Shown here piece after piece: positions 27,317 through 35,204 of a stretch of 54,044 nucleotides of DNA. The stretch comes from Treponema sp. (GTDB taxonomy: Bacteria; Spirochaetota; Spirochaetia; Treponematales; Breznakiellaceae): contig JAIRQN010000074.1 of assembly GCA_031256445.1 (NCBI GenBank), forward strand, positions 1 through 54,044. Reading direction: 5' to 3'. Below the pieces are notes generated by a model that did no database searches, was not told the DNA's origin, and was given only the letters and a program-made list of their open reading frames with translations. The position numbers and the translations under genes are program-made. Positions within the stretch are counted from its first letter, which is position 1, and each line of letters opens with the position of its first letter.

Positions 27317-30124
27317 TTACTTCAGCAGATCGGCGTTTTCTTTCCTGTCCCACCTGACAGCGATATCCCTGGGGGTTTCCGAAACGACATTTGTCAGCGT
27401 CCTGTTTGCGCCCAGTTCAAGAAGCGTTGTAATAACAGCGGGCGTTCCAAACCTTGCGGCAAGGTGCAGGATTGTATTCGCGGATGAATCTTTTGCGTTG
27501 ATTGCCCTTCCCGAAAACAGCGCTCTGATGCAGTCATTGCCCTTTACAAATGCAATATCAGCCGGTGATTTGTTATCTACCGCAGTCAGAAACGGATCAG
27601 ATCCCAAATCTGCGAGCAATTTTACGATATCATACTGTTCCATATCCACCGCGATTCTTAACGGCGTCTGCCCGTTGTTGTCAACAGCGTTAATCCTTGC
27701 GCCCTGGTTGATTATTGCCCTGATAACATCAATTGGCGCCCTTTCCTGCAGCGCAAGGTGAAGAGCGGTGTTTCCCATGTCGTCAGGCACATTGATTCTT
27801 TCCCTTGTTAAAAGGGAAGTAACCATACGGGGCGATATTCCGAATGAGAGTTTAAAAGGAGTCATGTTTCTTGTGTTACGCGCATGAATTGAAGCTCCCA
27901 TCCTGAGAAGAATGGCCACAAGATCGTATCTTTGCGCCGCGACGGCGGTATGAAGGGCAGTGTCGCCTGAATTGTTCCTTGTTGAAGGATCCGCTCCGTT
28001 AGCCGCAAGTCTTTCAATAGAAGGAATAAGCCCCGCCTTTACAGCTTCCATAAAAGGAGTATTGCCGTCAAAATCGCGGACTTCCAGGTTTGCTTTTTCC
28101 TTTATCAGCATAACCTCGATATCTGTCATTCCGAGAATAACCGAATCGTGAAGGGCAGTATTGCCGTTAAGCGAATGAGCGTTAATATCTATTCCTGAAG
28201 TTATAAGCATCTGCGCAGAATCTTTTGAGTTCCATCTTACAGCCGTGTGAAGAAGGGAATTTCCCTGTTTGTCGCGGATATTGAGATTTGCCCTGTTTTC
28301 CAGAAGCGTTCTTATTGTAGCAGGGCTGTCTGTTCTTACAGCCATGAAAAGCGGCGTTTCTCCTGTCGCGTTGGTTATGTCAACCTTTATGCCATGCCGG
28401 ATTATAACCGGAATTGCGTTAATCAAATTCCACTGAGCCGCGTAATGGAGCATGTTGTTTCCCAAACCGTCAGCCGCGATGATTGTTGTCGGGTTAATTA
28501 TCCATTCCCGGATTCCGGCTGTTGATGTCAAAGCCAGGTAAAGCGGGCTGATGCCTGCGGCATTGGCGGTAAATATGCTTGCTCCGCGCGAAATGAGAAA
28601 CTCGCCGATTTCCCTCTGGTTCATCCTGACCGCCAGATGCAGGGAAATATCGCCTTCCCTGTTCCTGGCGTCAACAAGCGCTTTGTTATCAAGGATAAGG
28701 CCGATTTGCTGCGCAGTCGCGCGGTTCCTTACCGCGACATGAAGCATTGTATTGCCGGCGCTGTCTCTCTGGTAGACAGTTTCCGGAGTAACAATAGTGC
28801 TGAAAACATTGGCTACCGATAAATTTGTATCTTTCAGCGATATATAAAAAGGCGTTACTCCGGAATTGTCAGCCGCGAAAATTTCTGAATTGTATGACAG
28901 TAAAAGAGGAATTACCTCCGTTCTTTTTTCTTCAACCGCAATGTAAAGAGGCGTTTTTCCGTTCATGTTTCTTATGTGAACGTCACTGCCGCCTCCGAGA
29001 AGCGTCTGTATGACATCCAATGGACGGTTCAGGATAATTACAATATGAAGCGGAGTATCTCCGTGTTCATCGCGCAGATTTGGATCGGCTCCTCTTTCCA
29101 GCATTAATGATAAAGCCTGCCTGTGAACGCCAGCGGGGATTCCGACATGAAGGGGAGTGTTGCCTTTCCCGTCCGCGGAGTTAACATTTGCGCCTTTATC
29201 AAGGAGCATTGTCATTATCTGAATATTGCCGGTTCTGGCGGCCTCGTGAAGCGCCGTGGAGCCTGACATACTTTTAATATTAACATCAATGTTTTTATTA
29301 AAAAGAAAAGTAATAAGCCCGATGTGGCTGTCGCTGACCGCATAATGAATGGGAGCCAGCCCTTCGCTGCGGCGGATATTGAAATTCGCGCTGCGCACCG
29401 CCGGCATCAGATAGGCGTAAACAGGATCGGCCGATATGCCTCCGTTCAGTATCAATAGTTCAGCGATTTCCATATGATTCACGGAATCAGGCCTTTTAAG
29501 CGCGTAATCAAGGGCTGTTGTTTTTTCGTTGTCCTGTTTGTTGACAATTACAGATGACGAAGCAAGGAGTTCCAGTATGTTTCTTACGCCTGTGACATTG
29601 CCTTCTATGCTTGCAAGGTGAAGAACCGTCTTTCCGTCATTGTCAGCGGATTCGACTGTAGCCGATGTCAGAATAGATTTAAAAATTGCGCTGTTCATTG
29701 ATAGCGCGTTCTTTGCGGCGGTTGAATCTTCCTTTATCTGCAAATGAATGCTTGCGTTTTCCTTGACAAGGAGCTCCGCCATTTTCGCGTCATTTTTGCC
29801 GACAGCAATCCCAAGAGGACTCTGTTTGCTGTTATCAAGAACATCAGGTTTCGCTCCCAGGCTGATGAAAAAAGCGGCGAGCTGAGTATCGCCTTTTTCC
29901 GCGGCGTAATGAAGGGGCGTTTTTCCGTTCTGATCGACAGCGCCTATTCCGACTTCACCCATGAAAAAATTTCTGGCCCGGCTGTCTCCGCTTGAAAGCA
30001 ATGTCCAAATATCCGGTTCTTCTTGCGGCTCAGCAGGCGGGGGAGGGGTGTTACAACTTGCCAAAAACAGGATAATTCCGAAAATAACGCCAGTCGGCGC
30101 GAAGATAAAATTTGCCTTTTTCAT
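27317..30124 (-). CDS. Large ankyrin-repeat lipoprotein (935 aa)
   Basis: A signal peptide ends in LFLASC, with Cys24 lipidated, followed by a Pro/Glu-rich linker (NTPPPPAEPQEEPD). From about residue 65 to the C terminus the protein is a continuous run of roughly 25 ankyrin repeats (pattern DxxGxTPLHxAAxxGxxxxxxxLLxxGA), for example NGKTPLHYAAEKGDTQLAAFF, ending in SETPRDIAVRWDRKENADLLK. No other domain is present. Exported lipidated ankyrin proteins are unusual outside spirochaetes and some host-associated bacteria. A binding scaffold in the periplasm or at the surface is inferred, partner unknown. The likely promoter is GGTAAA (30173-30178) / ATTGTA (30149-30154) read leftward, 18-bp spacer. 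The RBS is weak. Confidence 0.85.
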   Translation of the reverse strand: MKKANFIFAPTGVIFGIILFLASCNTPPPPAEPQEEPDIWTLLSSGDSRARNFFMGEVGIGAVDQNGKTPLHYAAEKGDTQLAAFFISLGAKPDVLDNSKQSPLGIAVGKNDAKMAELLVKENASIHLQIKEDSTAAKNALSMNSAIFKSILTSATVESADNDGKTVLHLASIEGNVTGVRNILELLASSSVIVNKQDNEKTTALDYALKRPDSVNHMEIAELLILNGGISADPVYAYLMPAVRSANFNIRRSEGLAPIHYAVSDSHIGLITFLFNKNIDVNIKSMSGSTALHEAARTGNIQIMTMLLDKGANVNSADGKGNTPLHVGIPAGVHRQALSLMLERGADPNLRDEHGDTPLHIVIILNRPLDVIQTLLGGGSDVHIRNMNGKTPLYIAVEEKRTEVIPLLLSYNSEIFAADNSGVTPFYISLKDTNLSVANVFSTIVTPETVYQRDSAGNTMLHVAVRNRATAQQIGLILDNKALVDARNREGDISLHLAVRMNQREIGEFLISRGASIFTANAAGISPLYLALTSTAGIREWIINPTTIIAADGLGNNMLHYAAQWNLINAIPVIIRHGIKVDITNATGETPLFMAVRTDSPATIRTLLENRANLNIRDKQGNSLLHTAVRWNSKDSAQMLITSGIDINAHSLNGNTALHDSVILGMTDIEVMLIKEKANLEVRDFDGNTPFMEAVKAGLIPSIERLAANGADPSTRNNSGDTALHTAVAAQRYDLVAILLRMGASIHARNTRNMTPFKLSFGISPRMVTSLLTRERINVPDDMGNTALHLALQERAPIDVIRAIINQGARINAVDNNGQTPLRIAVDMEQYDIVKLLADLGSDPFLTAVDNKSPADIAFVKGNDCIRALFSGRAINAKDSSANTILHLAARFGTPAVITTLLELGANRTLTNVVSETPRDIAVRWDRKENADLLK

Positions 30125-30233
30125 ATTTATATCATCGGCAAGAGTTTAATTGTATGTTAGGGATTAGAAATCGGTAAAATTGCATATATTTTGTTTAAAA
30201 AATGCGTTAAAACACCTTTATTTTGTTAAATTT

Positions 30234-30262
30234 TTGTTATAATTCATTTCCTGTGGTATAAT
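30234..30262 (+). promoter_or_regulatory. Tandem extended -10 promoters of the DUF1538-PII operon
   Basis: TTGTTA (30234-30239), a 17-bp spacer and TATAAT (30257-30262) preceded by TGG, an extended -10. The -35 box overlaps a second TATAAT (30238-30243), itself preceded by TGT. There may therefore be two start sites about 19 bp apart. Confidence 0.65.
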
Positions 30263-30300
30263 TTTGGAAAATCAGGCTTATTCCAAAACCCGGAGGGTTA

Positions 30301-31890
30301 ATGAAATTACTTCGCGTACTGAAGGAAACGTTTCTGGCGTCTCTTCCGCTTGCCGCGATAATTATAGTTGTTTGCTGTTTTATCGCGCCAATGAACAGTA
30401 TGTTCGATTATATAAAACTGATCATCGGTTACGCGGGCGTTGTTTTCGGGCAGTCCATTTTTTTGGTTGGCGTGGATATCAGTATCCTGCCGATTGGAAA
30501 AGCCGTAGGGGAATCGCTCGTTAAAATAAAAAAAGTTTCTTTTATCCTCTTCTTTGGTTTCCTGTTTGGCTTTCTTGCCACTGCCGCCGAGCCCGCTTTA
30601 ACGGTTTTTTCCAGGCAGGTAAATCTCGCGATGAATGAAATCAGCGAACGGGCGCTGCTTTTTATCATGTCCGCCGGAACAGGAATGTTCGTAGGGTACG
30701 GGCTTTACCGCATTTTGAAGGACATTAACATAAAGACAGTATTTGCCGTATTTTATATTTTAATTTTTATATTGGCGTTCTTTACGCCTGTTGAATTTGT
30801 GGGAATTGCCTTTGACGGCAGCGGCGCGACTACTGGCGATATTTCCGTCCCATTTATGCTTGCTCTTGGAATAGGCGTTTCCGTTACAATGTCAAAACGC
30901 AAATCGGACGATGACATTTTCGGCATAATCGGGCTTGCGTCAATTGGCCCTATACTTGCCGTGTTTCTATACGGAGTAATTTTTAAAATTTCGCACGGGG
31001 GAGACGTCCCTGTTCCCGGTTTTGATTATGATACCGGAGCGGTTGAAAGTTTTTCCCATGTAGCGCGGTTTAACCTGCGCGGAGTAACGCTTGCGCTTGT
31101 TCCAATCGTTCTTTTATTTTTACCGTTTCAGATATTCCTTGTTAAAATGCATAAAAAAGAATTTGTCAGGATTCTTTTCGGAAGCGTAACGGTTTTTGCC
31201 GGCCTTTTAATTTTTCTTACCTGCGTTGATTTCGGTTTTGCATACGCTGGCCAGCATATCGGCAGTTCATTTTTTGCCAGGCACAGACCCGAATGGTTCA
31301 AGTGGCTGCTTTTGGCAGTCAGCTTTATTCTTGGCGGCGCGATTACATTATCTGAACCGGCAGTTACAGTTCTTGGACACCAGCTTGAGGAAATAACAAA
31401 CGGGCACATTAAACAGATGACAATCCGCATGACATTGGCAATAGGCCTTGGTTTTGCCTCGATGATATCCATTATAAAAATTATTACGCAGATCAACCTG
31501 CTGTGGTTTCTCCTTCCGCTTTACGCGCTGGCATTGATCCTGATGAAATTTTCATCCAAAATGTTCGTAGGTCTTGCTTTTGATTCCGGCGGCGTCACTG
31601 CCGGGGGGTTGACATCGGCGTTTCTTACGCCTCTTACCCTTGGAATCGCGCAGGCAGTAAGAAATTCGGCGGAGGCAGCGGGCGGATCTCCGCAGTCTAT
31701 TCTGACAAACGGTTTCGGCATTATCGCTTTTATGTCTGTAATGCCGTTGATAGCCGTGCAGACGCTCGGCATTATTTATGAACTGCGGTTTAAACGAATG
31801 AGAGAGCAGAGTGACCGGCGCGAATTAATGGAACTTGATGAGCTGATGAATCAGAAAAATGAGATACCGGAGGAATCAAATGGCAAATGA
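30301..31890 (+). CDS. DUF1538 integral membrane protein (putative PII-regulated transporter)
   Basis: The 529-residue protein is almost entirely hydrophobic, with about 12 membrane segments. It shows the duplicated DUF1538 pattern: each half has an AEPAxTV motif (TAAEPALTVFSRQ; LSEPAVTVLGHQ) and a signature loop (VGIAFDGSGATTGDISVPFMLALGIGV; VGLAFDSGGVTAGGLTSAFLTPLTLGIAQA). The twofold pseudo-symmetry and conserved Asp/Ser/Gly/Thr loops look like a transporter or channel. The substrate is unknown. Two PII-family genes follow; the first overlaps it by 11 bp, which supports PII control of the membrane protein. RBS: CCGGAGGGTT. Confidence 0.85.
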   Translation: MKLLRVLKETFLASLPLAAIIIVVCCFIAPMNSMFDYIKLIIGYAGVVFGQSIFLVGVDISILPIGKAVGESLVKIKKVSFILFFGFLFGFLATAAEPALTVFSRQVNLAMNEISERALLFIMSAGTGMFVGYGLYRILKDINIKTVFAVFYILIFILAFFTPVEFVGIAFDGSGATTGDISVPFMLALGIGVSVTMSKRKSDDDIFGIIGLASIGPILAVFLYGVIFKISHGGDVPVPGFDYDTGAVESFSHVARFNLRGVTLALVPIVLLFLPFQIFLVKMHKKEFVRILFGSVTVFAGLLIFLTCVDFGFAYAGQHIGSSFFARHRPEWFKWLLLAVSFILGGAITLSEPAVTVLGHQLEEITNGHIKQMTIRMTLAIGLGFASMISIIKIITQINLLWFLLPLYALALILMKFSSKMFVGLAFDSGGVTAGGLTSAFLTPLTLGIAQAVRNSAEAAGGSPQSILTNGFGIIAFMSVMPLIAVQTLGIIYELRFKRMREQSDRRELMELDELMNQKNEIPEESNGK

Positions 31891-32197
31891 AAGTCCGAAT
31901 AAACTGGAGCACATGGCCGTTATAGCCGGACGCAATCTGAAAGATCAGCTTCTGACCGCGATGAACGAAAAGGGCTGCCATGTAATTAATGTTTTTTACG
32001 GCAAAGGCGCCGCAAAAGCCAGCTATATTTTGGACGCTTTTGGACTTGTCCCCGAGGAGAATAAAATTTTAATCACCTGCCTTATTTTAAACACCAAAGC
32101 GCAGGCGGTTTTTGACATGCTCATTTCGGAATTTAAATTCAATGAACCAAACACAGGTATAGCTTATCTGATTCCTGTAGATAATCTTTTGTATTAA
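31880..32197 (+). CDS. PII-family protein 1 (DUF1538-linked)
   Basis: The 105-residue protein starts at the ATG at 31880 (CCGGAGGAATCAA upstream), overlapping the DUF1538 stop by 11 bp. The longer start at 31859 would sit inside that gene without an RBS. A ferredoxin-like PII fold is suggested by HMAVIAGRNLKDQLLTAMNEKGCHVINVFYGKGAAKAS and the C-terminal strand TGIAYLIPVDNLLY, which match the PII-like beta-alpha-beta order. It lacks the uridylylated T-loop Tyr context of GlnB/GlnK. It is probably a nucleotide-sensing regulator of the neighbouring membrane protein, alone or as a mixed trimer with the next gene product. Confidence 0.7.
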   Translation: MANESPNKLEHMAVIAGRNLKDQLLTAMNEKGCHVINVFYGKGAAKASYILDAFGLVPEENKILITCLILNTKAQAVFDMLISEFKFNEPNTGIAYLIPVDNLLY

Positions 32198-32210
32198 GGA
32201 GAGTGTAAAA

Positions 32211-32558
32211 ATGGAAACCGTAGCAAATATGAAAGCCCTGCATATTGTAGTTAACGCCGGATTTACTGACGAAATAATGGAAATAATCCGGGAAGCCGGG
32301 GGAGCGGGCGGCACTATTATACACGCGCGGGGCGAAGGCTCAAAGCACCGTTCCTTTTTGGGAATTACGCTGGATTATGAACAGGAGATAATCATCAGTA
32401 TCGCCGAACAGAAAACAGCCGAGCAAATCATGGCTGATATTAAGGAAAAAGCAGGATGGAAGACCGATGTCCGCGGTTTATGCTATATGATGCCTGTAGA
32501 TAAAATAATCGGTATAAGGAATGTTGAATCTCAACAGGCCGGCAAGGAGACGGAATAA
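32211..32558 (+). CDS. PII-family protein 2 (DUF1538-linked)
   Basis: The 115-residue protein has a clear PII-family pattern: ALHIVVNAGFTDEIMEIIREAGGAGGTIIHARGEGSK at the N terminus (the GGT-x-x-HARG stretch precedes the T-loop), then FLGITLDYEQEIIISIAEQKTAEQIM and a C-terminal GLCYMMPVDKIIGI. The T-loop is short and no GlnB-type Tyr is apparent, so covalent uridylylation is unlikely. ATP/ADP or cyclic-nucleotide sensing is inferred from the family. RBS AAGGAGAG lies 13 bp after the previous stop. It is the third gene of the DUF1538-PII-PII unit. Confidence 0.82.
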   Translation: METVANMKALHIVVNAGFTDEIMEIIREAGGAGGTIIHARGEGSKHRSFLGITLDYEQEIIISIAEQKTAEQIMADIKEKAGWKTDVRGLCYMMPVDKIIGIRNVESQQAGKETE

Positions 32559-32568
32559 GTATTGACAA

Positions 32569-32609
32569 AAACCTGTTATTTTGATAAAAAATAACCACCA
32601 AACAGGTTT
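32569..32609. repeat. Nested inverted repeats upstream of tRNA-Leu
   Basis: Outer arms AAACCTGTT (32569-32577) and AACAGGTTT (32601-32609) are perfectly complementary, and enclose a second palindrome, GTTATTTT...AAAATAAC. TTGACA (32562-32567) immediately precedes them. The stem may end the PII transcript or act as an operator or processing stem for the tRNA. There is no T-run for a classical terminator. Confidence 0.5.
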
Positions 32610-32610
32610 A

Positions 32611-32692
32611 GCGGCCTTGGTGGAACTGGTAGACACGCCAGCTTGAGGTGCTGGTGCCGAGAGGTATGGAAGTTCAAGTCTTCTAGGCCGCA
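32611..32692 (+). tRNA. tRNA-Leu (anticodon GAG)
   Basis: The acceptor arms GCGGCCT and AGGCCGC pair over 7 bp, with discriminator A. The anticodon stem CCAGC/GCTGG encloses TTGAGGT, giving GAG (Leu, codons CUC/CUU). A long variable arm (TGCCGAGAGGTATGG region) and the T-loop GTTCAAGTC fit a class II tRNA. CCA is not encoded. Confidence 0.92.
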
Positions 32693-32828
32693 GATTCAGT
32701 CATAGATGTATTTTATTAAGATAAAAAAATTTGATGTATTTTCTGTGGTTTTTAAGCAGTCTTTTATAGACAGAAACCTATAAACATAATAAATTGATAA
32801 ATAAGCTTGGGTTAAAGACGGAGGAAAT

Positions 32829-34469
32829 ATGAAAAAACGGGCGCTTATCAGCGTGTTTAACAGAGACGGACTTTCCGAACTTGCATCATATTTGAACACG
32901 GCTGGCTGGGAAATAATCTCAACCGGAGGGACATCAAAATTTTTGCAGGAAAAAAATATTCCTGTTACCGACATTTCCTCGGTTACCGGTTTTCCTGAAT
33001 GTCTGGACGGGCGTGTAAAGACGCTTCACCCCGCGATACATGCGGGGATTCTCGCTCGACGCGATGTGCAAAGCCACACGGATACATTAAAAGAACTAAA
33101 TCTTGAAACTATAGATCTTGTATGCAATAACCTCTATCCGTTTTTTGAAAAAGTTCAGGCCGACCTTCCTTTTGAAGATACAATCGAATTTATTGATATT
33201 GGCGGACCTTCCATGCTCCGTTCCGCCGCGAAGAATTTCCGCGATGTAATAGTCCTTACAGACCCGCAGGATTATTCAGAGGTAATTGAAAGTCTTAAAA
33301 AGGAAAATGTCACCTTTGAATTAAAGAAACGTCTGGCAAGCAAGGTCTTCAGTCTTACAGCCGCTTACGACAGCGCAATCGCGCGTTTTCTTCTTGATGA
33401 GGAATTTCCGCAATACCTGCCGCTTTCCCTTAAAAGGGGAGGAACGCTGCGCTACGGAGAGAACAGCCATCAGCAGGCTGCCTTTTATCTGAATACGGAT
33501 AAACCCGGCGTCGCGGACTGTATAGAGCAGCTTCATGGAAAAGAGATGGGGTATAACAATTTCAGGGACCTTGATATAGCATGGAAAGCCGTGTGCGCTT
33601 TCGGTCTTCCCGGCGGTTCAGGAACAAAACTATTGGGCGCCAATAACGTCAGCCGTTTTGTGCCTTCAGTAAAAGAAAGCGAAAGAATCTGCTGTGTCGC
33701 GATTAAACACAATACGCCGTGCGGAATCGCCCTTGGCGATACTCTTTTTGATGCGTTCAATAAAACATTTGAATGCGATCCTGTTTCAATATTCGGAGGC
33801 ATTATCGCCTGTAATGCAAAAGTAAACGCTGTGACGGCTAAAAAACTGGGCGAGCTGTTTCTGGAAGTAATTATTGCTCCAGATTATGACGAAGACGCGC
33901 TTAAGATATTAATGATGAAAAAGAACCTTCGTATTGTAAAAATTAATAAAGCGCCGCAGGATAATTATGAGTATATTTCAGTTGACGGCGGGCTTTTGGT
34001 TCAGGTAAACGATCATATTCTTCTTGAAAACTGGGAAATAGTAACTGAAGCAAAACCGCAGAAGCAGGATATTCCTGACATGCTCTTTGGATTAAGAGCT
34101 GTAACATTTGTGAAATCAAACGCGGTTGTAGTTGTAAAAGAACAGTCAACGATAGGCATCGGCGGAGGGCAGGTTAACCGTATATGGCCTGCGAAACAAG
34201 CGCTGGAAAGAAGTGCCGCTGTCATGAAAGCGGCGGCTGAAAGTTCTGCCGACACAGGCGGCAGTCCCTGGAAAGACAACATTCCGGCAAGAGTGCTCGC
34301 GTCTGACGCATTTTTCCCGTTTGCCGATATAGTCGAAGCGGCAGCCGCGGCAGGCATTAAAGCCATAATCCAGCCCGGCGGTTCCGTCAATGACAAACTG
34401 TCAATTGAAGCATGCGATAATCACGGAATAGCGATGGTCTTTACAGGCACAAGGCATTTCAGGCATTAG
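32829..34469 (+). CDS. purH: Bifunctional AICAR transformylase / IMP cyclohydrolase
   Basis: The 546-residue protein catalyses the last two steps of IMP synthesis. The N-terminal methylglyoxal-synthase-like cyclohydrolase domain (1-140) has ISVFNRDGL, ISTGGTSKFL, VTGFPECLDGRVKTLHP and HAGILAR. The C-terminal transformylase domain has RYGENSHQQAA, AIKHNTPCGIAL, and near the end DAFFPFADIVEAAAAAGIKAIIQPGGSVND and GIAMVFTGTRHFRH. The folate-domain motif reads KHNTPCG where many family members have KHxNPCG. RBS GACGGAGGAA. Its 3' end overlaps convergent nadE by 11 bp. No other purine gene is adjacent. Confidence 0.95.
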   Translation: MKKRALISVFNRDGLSELASYLNTAGWEIISTGGTSKFLQEKNIPVTDISSVTGFPECLDGRVKTLHPAIHAGILARRDVQSHTDTLKELNLETIDLVCNNLYPFFEKVQADLPFEDTIEFIDIGGPSMLRSAAKNFRDVIVLTDPQDYSEVIESLKKENVTFELKKRLASKVFSLTAAYDSAIARFLLDEEFPQYLPLSLKRGGTLRYGENSHQQAAFYLNTDKPGVADCIEQLHGKEMGYNNFRDLDIAWKAVCAFGLPGGSGTKLLGANNVSRFVPSVKESERICCVAIKHNTPCGIALGDTLFDAFNKTFECDPVSIFGGIIACNAKVNAVTAKKLGELFLEVIIAPDYDEDALKILMMKKNLRIVKINKAPQDNYEYISVDGGLLVQVNDHILLENWEIVTEAKPQKQDIPDMLFGLRAVTFVKSNAVVVVKEQSTIGIGGGQVNRIWPAKQALERSAAVMKAAAESSADTGGSPWKDNIPARVLASDAFFPFADIVEAAAAAGIKAIIQPGGSVNDKLSIEACDNHGIAMVFTGTRHFRH

Positions 34470-35193
34470 GGTAAAAACACGGCATAAGTTTTAACTTATG
34501 CAGATTAATTTTATGCAGCCTGTCAATTTTTTCCTTTACCGCGGCGTCTTCGCAGACGCCTTCTCTTATGTATCTGTCCAGAACAGCGTAGGAAAAACCC
34601 AGGTTTTCTTCGTCGCTTAGACCGGAAAGCCCGTCTTCCGGTACTTTATTCAGCAGTTTGGAAGGCAAGCCCAATTCCGCTCCAATGGCTATTACTTCCG
34701 CGACCGTTAACTGGGACAGAGGGCTGAAATCGCCCGCGCCGTCTCCGTATTTTGTCGAATAACCAACCCAGTCTTCGCTTAAATTGCAGGTATTCACGAC
34801 GCGCCCGTTTTCAACCGCCGAAACTGCGTAAAGCGCCGTCATCCTGATTCTTGCGGGTATATTAATGACAGCCTGCCTGTTGGCTGTAAGGCCGCAGTTA
34901 TTTATTTCAGCCAAAAGCGCATCTACGCCGCTCTTGATATTGATAACTGCGCTTTTTATGCCCAAATGCTCGACCAGATCGCGCGAATAGCCGATGTCAT
35001 GCTGTTCGCCCTGGGGCATCAGCACCCCGAAAACGCGCCGCGCTCCAAGAGCCTGCGCGCATAAAGCGGCCGCGACAGAGCTGTCCTTGCCTCCGCTTAT
35101 GCCTATTACCGCGCTGCAGTCAGGACCGTTATTGGTAAAATAATCCTGTATCCATTTGATTAACCCGTCTTTGGTTTTTACCGCGTCAAACAT
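34459..35193 (-). CDS. nadE: NH3-dependent NAD+ synthetase
   Basis: The 244-residue enzyme adenylates and amidates nicotinic acid adenine dinucleotide. It has the PP-loop SGGKDSSV (33-40), followed by VLMPQGEQHDIGYSRDLVEHLG and the NaAD-site segment NTCNLSEDWVGYSTKYGDGAGDFSPLSQLT. The stretch NKVPEDGLSGLSDEENLGFSY is also diagnostic. No glutaminase domain is present, so ammonia is the nitrogen source. RBS AAGGAGAG overlaps the stop of the upstream esterase gene; the gap is 11 bp. nadE is therefore the third gene of a GH43-esterase-nadE unit, an unusual partner for hemicellulases. Confidence 0.93.
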   Translation of the reverse strand: MFDAVKTKDGLIKWIQDYFTNNGPDCSAVIGISGGKDSSVAAALCAQALGARRVFGVLMPQGEQHDIGYSRDLVEHLGIKSAVINIKSGVDALLAEINNCGLTANRQAVINIPARIRMTALYAVSAVENGRVVNTCNLSEDWVGYSTKYGDGAGDFSPLSQLTVAEVIAIGAELGLPSKLLNKVPEDGLSGLSDEENLGFSYAVLDRYIREGVCEDAAVKEKIDRLHKINLHKLKLMPCFYPNA

Positions 35194-35204
35194 TTCTTCT
35201 CTCC

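Noticed and set aside
27119-27487. Plus-strand open frame after the aldehyde dehydrogenase
   Set aside because: It spans two hairpins and the 3' end of the ankyrin gene; no coding signature.
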